NCBI GenBank assembly: GCA_029560455.1
Contig: JAKQKW010000180.1
Span: 1-9,254 of the forward strand
Reading direction: 5' to 3'
DNA length: 9,254 nucleotides
Source: Candidatus Rifleibacteriota bacterium
GTDB lineage: Bacteria > Riflebacteria > Ozemobacteria > Ozemobacterales > Ozemobacteraceae
The first letter of the stretch is position 1, and every line of letters begins with the position of its first letter. The notes beneath the pieces were generated by a model. The model saw only the letters and a list, made by a program, of their open reading frames with translations. It ran no database searches and was not told the origin of the DNA. Both the position numbers and the translations under genes were made by a program. Below, in pieces: positions 1 through 5,405 of the stretch.

Positions 1-2394
1 GTAGGTGTTGGCTTCGACGTAGGGGCAGTAAAATGAATTGTTGCCCTGATTCGATTCCATTTCGATCAGCATCGGCATGAACAGATAATCGCATTTGTCT
101 TTGAGCGTAGCAGCATGTCCGTGCGAAATTTTGACCGGGAAACATGCTTCGCAGGTCATCGCCGCAATGCCGCGATCGACGATCTCACTGCTGGTTTCGG
201 GGCTGATAACCACTTCATAACCGAGTCTGGTCATCAGGTGAACCCAGAATAGCCCGAGTTGATGAAAGCCGAGTGCGCGCGGAATACCAATAACTTTTTT
301 GCCGCTCTCTGATTTGACCGGTTCTTCGCCGGCTACGCGGTAGAGGCCTTTCATGTGTCTGAAATAGAGTTCCTGACGGACGCGGTTAAAGTCGGGCGCG
401 CGTTTTTTCGCCTGCTGGCGTGATTCATACATGCCGCAGTCGCCGCCGTAGATGGCCTCGTCGTTGCCGACGCGATAGATCTGAAGTTTGCACTGGTTGT
501 GACAGTTGACGTTGCGGTTGCAGATTTCTTCTTCGTGTACGAATGGCTGATCTACTACCTGCCAGCCTCTGAAGCGGGTCTTGAACTGCTCGCCGGCCGC
601 CTTGCGTTCTTTGATTTCGTCCATGGCGTGCAGTGCAGCGCCGATCCCGCCCATTACTTCACGGTGTGGCAGAGTGATGATAGGTTTGCCGACGATCTTT
701 TCGAAGGCGGCGACAACTGACTTGTTGAGCGAAGGACCGCCCTGAAAGCTGATGCGGTTGCCAATGCGGCCGTCCTGCACGACGCGGTTGAGATAGTTGT
801 GAACTACCGCCTGAGATAGGCCGGCAAGCAGATCTTCAACGGCGCCGCCCATCTGCAGATACGACATCAGGTCAGATTCCATGTAAACGGTGCAGCGCTC
901 GGTGAGCCGATATGGTGCTTTTGCGCGCATCGCCATGTCTTCATACTCGCCGGCGATATCTATGCCGAGCTTGTTGGCAGTTTCTTCAAGAAAGCTGCCG
1001 GTGCCGGCGGCGCAGACCTTGTTCATTCTGAAATCGACGACGTAGCCGTTGCCAAGCGCCGTATACTTGGCATCCTGGCCGCCGAGTTCGAAAATGGTGT
1101 CGATGGTTGGCTCAAAATGGGTAGTGCCACGCGCATGCGCGGTAACTTCGTTGACCACGTCGTCAGCGCCGACGAACAGGTTGGCGACTTCGCGCCCTGA
1201 ACCGGTGGTGCCGACTCCCATAACATTGACGCGGTTGACGTCAATGGTTTCTACGCAGTTGCGCAGCGCCTTTTTGATGGCGATAACCGGCTGTCCTTCA
1301 GTCGGAATATAGCACTTGTAGACAACCCGGCCCTCAGGCGTAGTGAGAACGAGCTTGGTGGTGGTCGAACCGATGTCGTAGCCCATGTAGACGTCGATGA
1401 CATCTTTGCCGGCCGGCAGACCATCGGCCTTGCCGCACTCGGCGAAGGGGTGCAGATCTATGCTGAGCGGTGCGGTGCGAACCGCTGCGAAGGCTTCGGA
1501 GGCTTTGAGCTGGTTGATCTGCTCGGCGGTAACGCGGCAGCCCTGATTGGCTGACATGGCGTTGAGAATGGCGCCAAGCGCACCGACGCTGGTATAGTGA
1601 TCGGGCACGCTGATTTTGAGCCCAAGCACGCGCTCGAATGCCTTGCGCGCAAGCAGGTTCGAGGCATAACCACCGATAAAGGCTACCGGTTCGAGCAGTT
1701 TTCGATTGTTGATCAGAGTTGACTTGAAATTTTTGGCAACACCTTCGTGCAGCCCTGAAATAATGTGTCTGATCGGAATACCCTTGTTCTGAAGGTGGAT
1801 CATGTCTGACTTGGTGAAGACTGTGCAGCGGCAGGCGACACTGGCCGGGCAGTCAGACTTGCGGCCCTCTTCCATAAAACGCATGAGAATAGATTCCATG
1901 CGTTTCTGAGGGTCGGTGATGCTGTTGAATTCTTCAACGTCAGAAAAAATACGTTCGGCCTGCTGGTCGATAAAGCTGCCGGTGCCGGCGGCGCAGGCTT
2001 CGTTGAGTTTGAAATCGTCGAGAATGAAGCCCTTGTCACTCGGTGTGAGAATCAGCAGTGCCGAATCATGGCCGCCAATCGAGATGGCGGTACGGGCTTC
2101 GGGCATCAGGGCATAAAGACCTCTGGTCTGGGCAGTGGTCTCGATTTCGAAATATGTTTTAAGCTCGGTGGCCATGGCTTTGCCGTGGGTGCCGGTGAAA
2201 GCGACCCGCTGAATGTTGTCGCGGCCGTATTTATCTTCGATCTGCCCGAGAATGCGGGCAACGAGTTCGAGTGTGCGCCCGAAATGGCGGTGATATGGCA
2301 TTTCTTCAACAAAGCGACCTTCTGCGTCGCAGATGACCGCATTGATGCTGACTGATCCTATGTCAAAACCTATATTAAGCTTACCTGTTTTCAT
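1..2394 (-). CDS. 2-hydroxyacyl-CoA dehydratase activase (tandem BadF/HgdC ATPase domains plus DUF2229-type region), 3' end missing
   Basis: Seen: 798 codons are open from an ATG at 2394 to the window edge, without a stop. The ATG follows AGGAGGT at 2398-2404, which fixes the start. The chain holds two ASKHA-fold ATPase domains, about residues 7-285 and 336-595. Each has a phosphate loop (DIGSVS 11-16; DIGSTTTK 340-347) and the cluster-binding loop CAAGTGSF (C134; C461), followed by a CTV motif (C190; C501). A cysteine-rich linker (C625, C631, C635, C653) leads into IGIPRALGFHQLG at about 702, typical of the DUF2229 region, with CEAC at 748-751. Known: HgdC-type activases are homodimers holding one [4Fe-4S] between subunits through these two cysteines; they use ATP to inject an electron into 2-hydroxyacyl-CoA dehydratase or benzoyl-CoA reductase relatives. 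Inferred: the two halves act as a built-in dimer. Family members of this architecture are around 1400 residues, so roughly 40% probably lies beyond the window. The substrate cannot be deduced. Confidence 0.93.
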   Translation of the reverse strand, partial: MKTGKLNIGFDIGSVSINAVICDAEGRFVEEMPYHRHFGRTLELVARILGQIEDKYGRDNIQRVAFTGTHGKAMATELKTYFEIETTAQTRGLYALMPEARTAISIGGHDSALLILTPSDKGFILDDFKLNEACAAGTGSFIDQQAERIFSDVEEFNSITDPQKRMESILMRFMEEGRKSDCPASVACRCTVFTKSDMIHLQNKGIPIRHIISGLHEGVAKNFKSTLINNRKLLEPVAFIGGYASNLLARKAFERVLGLKISVPDHYTSVGALGAILNAMSANQGCRVTAEQINQLKASEAFAAVRTAPLSIDLHPFAECGKADGLPAGKDVIDVYMGYDIGSTTTKLVLTTPEGRVVYKCYIPTEGQPVIAIKKALRNCVETIDVNRVNVMGVGTTGSGREVANLFVGADDVVNEVTAHARGTTHFEPTIDTIFELGGQDAKYTALGNGYVVDFRMNKVCAAGTGSFLEETANKLGIDIAGEYEDMAMRAKAPYRLTERCTVYMESDLMSYLQMGGAVEDLLAGLSQAVVHNYLNRVVQDGRIGNRISFQGGPSLNKSVVAAFEKIVGKPIITLPHREVMGGIGAALHAMDEIKERKAAGEQFKTRFRGWQVVDQPFVHEEEICNRNVNCHNQCKLQIYRVGNDEAIYGGDCGMYESRQQAKKRAPDFNRVRQELYFRHMKGLYRVAGEEPVKSESGKKVIGIPRALGFHQLGLFWVHLMTRLGYEVVISPETSSEIVDRGIAAMTCEACFPVKISHGHAATLKDKCDYLFMPMLIEMESNQGNNSFYCPYVEANTY

Positions 2395-2397
2395 TTT

Positions 2398-2404
2398 ACC
2401 TCCT
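2398..2404 (-). promoter_or_regulatory. Shine-Dalgarno sequence of the activase gene
   Basis: AGGAGGT on the minus strand, three bases before the ATG at 2394. It is a near-perfect anti-16S match and decides the start of the activase. Confidence 0.85.
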
Positions 2405-2424
2405 GAGGGTGAAACGGGCCTGTT

Positions 2425-2453
2425 ATTGTAACATTAAAATGCCCCTCAGGCAA
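2425..2453 (-). promoter_or_regulatory. Predicted sigma70-type promoter of the activase gene
   Basis: On the minus strand a -35 element TTGCCT (2448-2453) and a -10 element TACAAT (2425-2430) are separated by exactly 17 bp. Transcription would start near 2418, giving a leader of about 24 nt that includes the Shine-Dalgarno sequence. The -10 differs from consensus at one position, the -35 at two. The -35 lies inside the terminator hairpin of the upstream operon. This is pattern matching only. Confidence 0.5.
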
Positions 2454-2468
2454 TGGTGCCGGAGGGGC
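2431..2468 (-). terminator. Rho-independent terminator of the kinase/beta-propeller operon
   Basis: Hairpin at 2441-2468: arms GCCCCTC (2441-2447) and GAGGGGC (2462-2468), then one A/G mismatch, then GGCA/TGCC closing a four-base loop ATGG. On the minus strand it is followed by ATTTTAATGTT, a short and imperfect T-tract. It lies 26 bases beyond the stop codon of the beta-propeller gene. The stem is strong, the T-tract mediocre, so some read-through into the activase gene is possible. Confidence 0.72.
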
Positions 2469-2493
2469 TTGAAATGCGGGTTTGATGATGGCG

Positions 2494-3909
2494 TCAGTCG
2501 GTCTTTTTCCAGCCGTCGTCGATGTCGATATCTGTGCCCCCGGAAACCGGAGTGTTGCCGGTTATGTCGGTATTATCTGCATCTGTCTGTGCCGCAGGGG
2601 CAGGCTGGGGGACCGAACCGCTGGCAGTAACATCTGCAGAAGGCGTGGCAGTTTCATCTTTCCAGAATTTGATACTGTTCTGGGTGGGGTCTGCGATGGG
2701 TGTCTGACCAGAAGAAAGTTCATAGGCCGGCTTCGGCATCATCATGTAGTAGCCGTCGTAAGAGAGCAGCATATCGCCGGCATTGGTGACCAGTGGTTTC
2801 ATGAACAGGCTGCGGCCACCGGTTGCCCACACGGTGCGGTTTGAATCGGTTTCGATGTAGCTGCCATAGGTGGTTCGCGCAAAGAACGAATCTTTGTGAG
2901 TGACAAAGATACCGCGGCGATGCGGAAAAGCGTTATATGCGTCAGACAGATCCTTTTTCCAGAGCTGTTCACCAGTATTGGCGTCAAGACAGCGCAGAGC
3001 TTTCTTGTCGCAGAGCATCAGCCGGTTACCATACCTGGCGGCATTGAGATAGCCAGCCTGAACCGTGGTTGACCACGAAGCGCCAGTCATGAGTGACATG
3101 CAGACAATCCGTGAACCGCCTGAAGCAAGCATGATCAGGATGTCGTCGAGAATCTGCGAAGCCTTCAGCCCCTTGATTTCATTTTTATGCAGAAGAGTGC
3201 CGTGGTCCTGATCGAAGATCATGATTTCGCCTTCGTTCGAAGCCATGACGCAGATATTCTGCACAAATAATGGGGTGTCCTGCCCAAGCGGCAGAGCGGC
3301 AAATGTCCAGGCGACCGAGCCGTCTTCGGGGTTGAGGGCGGTGGCCTTCCATTTTGGCTCTTTCAGATCATTGTAACCGTGCAGGCAGACGATAACTTTG
3401 CCGACCGCATAGTTAACCAGGGAGTCGGGAAAAGTGTATTCCCATACTGGTTTGCCGGTGCGGCTGTCAATGCAGAAAATCGTGCTGGCGGTCGACTGAA
3501 TAAGAATTCTTTCGTTGTCGGCCTTCATTGGAGCGATTCTGAACTGCTCGACCGTGCCGTTTTCCCATACCAGCTTAAGGCCTGGCACCGAAAAGCCTCG
3601 CACCATTCTCGATGAATCACCGGTAATAACCATGTTGCCGAGTGCGATTGGCTGAAAAGGCAGGCTGTTCAATTCAGGTGATTCTGCTACCAGAGTCCCT
3701 GCCGCATCGACTTCGAACAGTTTGAAACTGCGTTTGCCCTTGTCGCCGCCAAGAAAAACAAAGTTGTTACCGGCTGCAACCGGATCAGAAAAAACTTTGG
3801 CGCTGATGGCGCGCGACCAGACGGGAGGGGTTTCTACGTGTGAACCGAGAAGGTGAAAGGCTGCCACACATGCCAGAACCAGAACAATGCCAATTAGACG
3901 TTTTGACAT
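2494..3909 (-). CDS. PQQ-like beta-propeller protein, exported or membrane-anchored
   Basis: 471 residues. A positively charged start and hydrophobic stretch (residues about 5-22) form a signal peptide or membrane anchor, so the body should lie outside the cytoplasm. A VLAC at 11-14 resembles a lipobox, but the residues after the Cys are hydrophobic, so lipidation is doubtful. Residues about 35-400 carry spaced blade signatures of the PQQ/BamB type: DSRTGKPVWEY (148-158), NPEDGSVAWTF (193-203), DQDHGTLLH (233-241), LMTGASWS (273-280) and DANTGEQLWKK (309-319). The tail from about 400 is Pro/Ala/Thr/Asp-rich and probably disordered. No catalytic residues are recognisable. Known: such propellers serve as scaffolds (BamB) or, with PQQ, as dehydrogenases; PQQ use is not supported here. 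It starts 2 bp after the upstream kinase-like gene and has no Shine-Dalgarno sequence (CCTCTGAAC precedes the ATG), so translation is probably coupled to that gene. Confidence 0.82.
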   Translation of the reverse strand: MSKRLIGIVLVLACVAAFHLLGSHVETPPVWSRAISAKVFSDPVAAGNNFVFLGGDKGKRSFKLFEVDAAGTLVAESPELNSLPFQPIALGNMVITGDSSRMVRGFSVPGLKLVWENGTVEQFRIAPMKADNERILIQSTASTIFCIDSRTGKPVWEYTFPDSLVNYAVGKVIVCLHGYNDLKEPKWKATALNPEDGSVAWTFAALPLGQDTPLFVQNICVMASNEGEIMIFDQDHGTLLHKNEIKGLKASQILDDILIMLASGGSRIVCMSLMTGASWSTTVQAGYLNAARYGNRLMLCDKKALRCLDANTGEQLWKKDLSDAYNAFPHRRGIFVTHKDSFFARTTYGSYIETDSNRTVWATGGRSLFMKPLVTNAGDMLLSYDGYYMMMPKPAYELSSGQTPIADPTQNSIKFWKDETATPSADVTASGSVPQPAPAAQTDADNTDITGNTPVSGGTDIDIDDGWKKTD

Positions 3910-3911
3910 GT

Positions 3912-4580
3912 TCAGAGGTTTTTGACGGCATTGATGATCATTTCAATGCACTTCTCAGGGTTGATACGGCTGGTGTTGAGAATCATGTGGTAGTAGTGCG
4001 GGTCGTTCCAGTCTGCATCAAAAAAGTCGTAGATAAAGTTGGCAGCGGCTTCGTCCTTGCGGCTTACCACTTCTTCGGCTTTGGCCTGGTCGAGATTCTG
4101 TTCTTTCATTACATGCTGAATTCGCTCATTGCGGTCAGCAACAATACGCACATGCAGTGTGTCTGAACGGTCTTTGAGGATCTGACTGCCGCCACGGCCG
4201 AGAATGACCACGTTTGACTTTTCGGAAATCTCTTTGATTACCTGGGTCAGAACTTCGTAATAGTCTTTTTCCTGAAAAGTGTTGCGCGGGTAGGTGCTGA
4301 AAATTTCGGCTGAATCCCAGTCGAGCGGGCCGATCCCGAATGGGTGAAAAACCATGCCGCCCTGAGCGATACTGGCAAGGGCTTCCTGAAAGAAAACGCC
4401 GATGCGGTTATAAGACTGCTGGTCGAAGTCTTCAAGTTGATCCTTGTTTTTGCCCATTTTCTGGGCGATCTCGTTGATGATCTGCTGGTCGTAGCAGACA
4501 TAGCCGAGGGCTTCAGCTACCTTGAGAGCAATAAAAGTTCCAGATGCACCAATCTCACGCGAAATAGTTACGGCTGGCAT
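3912..4580 (-). CDS. Cytidylate-kinase-like P-loop protein (Cytidylate_kin_2 type)
   Basis: 222 residues; begins at an ATG preceded by AAGGAGG (4586-4592), a good Shine-Dalgarno match. The start MPAVTISREIGASGTFIALK matches the family pattern of a beta strand, SRE/Q, then a glycine/serine-rich phosphate loop (about 10-17) and a helix. GRGGSQIL at 128-135 and the following HVRIVADRNERI (143-154) fit the second core strand and the mobile-lid region; DFFDADW at 185-191 and the C-terminal NTSRI (202-206) are also family-like. Known: this family is related to CMP kinase (Cmk), but many members are stand-alone paralogues of unproven substrate, and housekeeping cmk is usually a separate gene. Inferred: nucleotide or small-molecule phosphoryl transfer in the cytoplasm. 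First gene of a two-gene operon with the beta-propeller gene 2 bp downstream; why a cytosolic kinase-like protein is paired with an exported propeller is unclear. Confidence 0.82.
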   Translation of the reverse strand: MPAVTISREIGASGTFIALKVAEALGYVCYDQQIINEIAQKMGKNKDQLEDFDQQSYNRIGVFFQEALASIAQGGMVFHPFGIGPLDWDSAEIFSTYPRNTFQEKDYYEVLTQVIKEISEKSNVVILGRGGSQILKDRSDTLHVRIVADRNERIQHVMKEQNLDQAKAEEVVSRKDEAAANFIYDFFDADWNDPHYYHMILNTSRINPEKCIEMIINAVKNL

Positions 4581-4585
4581 CTGAT

Positions 4586-4592
4586 CCTCCTT
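4586..4592 (-). promoter_or_regulatory. Shine-Dalgarno sequence of the kinase-like gene
   Basis: AAGGAGG on the minus strand, five bases before the ATG at 4580. It supports that start. Confidence 0.8.
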
Positions 4593-4612
4593 CTGTATTA
4601 GACCTTGAGCCT

Positions 4613-4641
4613 ATTTTAAGCCATAAGCAACCACTGTTCAA
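4613..4641 (-). promoter_or_regulatory. Predicted promoter of the kinase/beta-propeller operon
   Basis: Minus strand: -35 TTGAAC (4636-4641), 17 bp spacer, -10 TAAAAT (4613-4618). A very AT-rich stretch with A/T tracts (4646-4668) lies just upstream and could act as an UP-like element. Five of six -10 and four of six -35 positions match the sigma70 consensus. Prediction only. Confidence 0.5.
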
Positions 4642-4681
4642 CAAGTTACAAAAAATAAATAAAAAAATGGTTAATCATTCT

Positions 4682-4687
4682 TATAAA
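4682..4687 (+). promoter_or_regulatory. Possible -10 element for the 48-residue gene
   Basis: TATAAA on the plus strand about 45 bases before the ATG at 4732. No matching -35 is seen at 16-18 bp; the upstream DNA is A-tract rich instead. A small inverted repeat TTGTA-N6-TACAA (4705-4720) lies between it and the Shine-Dalgarno sequence and might be an operator. Weak call. Confidence 0.28.
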
Positions 4688-4731
4688 TTCGCCGATGAAT
4701 CATTTGTAGAAAATTACAAGGAGGAAGGCAA

Positions 4732-4878
4732 ATGGTTCACCCAGGGATGGTCGGAATTACAGAATTGATGATGGATGAGAATTTTCTGTGCTGGATGGAA
4801 GAACAGTCTGATGATCTGCTCGAAAACCACACAACCTACGAAATTTTTAATCTTTATCAGTCAGATGTAAAACACTGA
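4732..4878 (+). CDS. Unrecognised 48-residue acidic microprotein
   Basis: I do not recognise this protein. It is the only plus-strand gene in the window. Support for its being real: GGAGG at 4720-4724 with an ideal seven-base spacing to the ATG, a clean stop at 4878, and a good intrinsic terminator 18 bases further on. The product begins MVHPGMVGITELMMDENF and ends YEIFNLYQSDVKH. It has ten Asp/Glu against one Lys and no Arg, four Met in the first 14 residues, one Cys (20) and one Trp (21). There is no signal peptide or transmembrane segment; residues 10-31 could form an amphipathic acidic helix. Internal Met codons 6, 13 and 14 are possible starts, but only the first has the strong Shine-Dalgarno sequence. 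It diverges from the kinase-like gene and converges on the iron repressor gene. A role in binding a partner protein or a metal is conceivable but not shown. Confidence 0.7.
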   Translation: MVHPGMVGITELMMDENFLCWMEEQSDDLLENHTTYEIFNLYQSDVKH

Positions 4879-4896
4879 GCAATTCAGACAAAACAG

Positions 4897-4923
4897 ATCG
4901 GGAAACCCCGATTTTTCTTTTTT
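4897..4923 (+). terminator. Intrinsic terminator, probably bidirectional, between the microprotein gene and the repressor gene
   Basis: Stem ATCGGG (4897-4902) / CCCGAT (4907-4912) with loop AAAC, followed on the plus strand by TTTTTCTTTTTT: a textbook terminator for the microprotein gene. On the minus strand the same hairpin starts 10 bases after the repressor stop codon and is followed by CTGTTTTG, so it may also end the feo operon, less strongly. Confidence 0.85.
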
Positions 4924-5401
4924 AGGTCTTTTCGATTTTTCGATTCAGGAACTTTTTAAAAGCCTCCCGGCTTTTTTCCTGACATTTTACTTCAGAACTG
5001 TTGTCGCAGGCACAGTTACCCCATTTGTCGGCAAACTCAAGATAGGCGCGCATTCTTTCAATCGTCTGGGCGCTCACTCGATGTTCGAGACGACAGGCTT
5101 CCTGCTGAGCAAAGTCTTCAGGAAAAGCCAGGATTTCACCAAGAAACTTGGCGAGAATACCGTGATACCGACTCAAAGCACTGATTGTCTTTTGCCCATC
5201 TTCTGTCAGAGTTACCGGGCGATATGCCTGGTAATTGATCAAACCTTTTTCTGACAGTCGCTGCAGAGCATTGGTTACTGAAGAACGTTTGCAGCCCATG
5301 CGCTCGGCAAGGTCAGAAGTGCGAACTGCTCCATGTTCCTGCTGCAGTTCGGCAATCTGTTCAAGATATGATTCAAGAGCCCCCGAAACACGTTCTTTCA
5401 T
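4922..5401 (-). CDS. DtxR/MntR-family metal-dependent repressor, last gene of the feo operon
   Basis: 159 residues from the ATG at 5401, four bases after the feoB stop, preceded by CAGGGG. An in-frame ATG at 5536 would add 45 unrelated residues and overlap feoB by 131 bases, so I reject it. Residues 1-70 form a winged helix: helix-turn-helix about 28-50 (TSDLAERMG, then KRSSVTNALQRLS), wing about 54-66. Metal and dimerisation part 70-125: H80 (RYHGIL) and QEACRLEH with C103, E106 and H107, the pattern of DtxR site residues C102/E105/H106. E14 lies at the MntR Glu11 position; Ser11 replaces MntR Asp8. No SH3-like third domain. The C-terminal tail has C130, C132 and C140 in a hydrophilic setting. 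Known: these proteins bind Fe(II) or Mn(II) and then repress uptake genes. Inferred: senses Fe(II) and represses its own operon through the TTAGA/TCTAA sites before feoA. Confidence 0.88.
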   Translation of the reverse strand: MKERVSGALESYLEQIAELQQEHGAVRTSDLAERMGCKRSSVTNALQRLSEKGLINYQAYRPVTLTEDGQKTISALSRYHGILAKFLGEILAFPEDFAQQEACRLEHRVSAQTIERMRAYLEFADKWGNCACDNSSEVKCQEKSREAFKKFLNRKIEKT

Positions 5402-5405
5402 GGTT

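Noticed and set aside
11..1000. Repeated GCCGGCACCGGCAGCTT-like segments at about 1000-1020 and 1975-1995 as a DNA repeat
   Set aside because: They are the codons of the CAAGTGSF loop in the two homologous activase domains, so protein-level duplication explains them.
2482..2844. Plus-strand frame opposite the beta-propeller gene
   Set aside because: It is a shadow of the propeller coding sequence with low-complexity Gly/Arg/Cys content.
4598..4602. Single TTAGA near the kinase-like gene promoter as a possible iron-repressor site
   Set aside because: No TCTAA partner at the four-base spacing seen at feoA; a lone five-base match is expected by chance.
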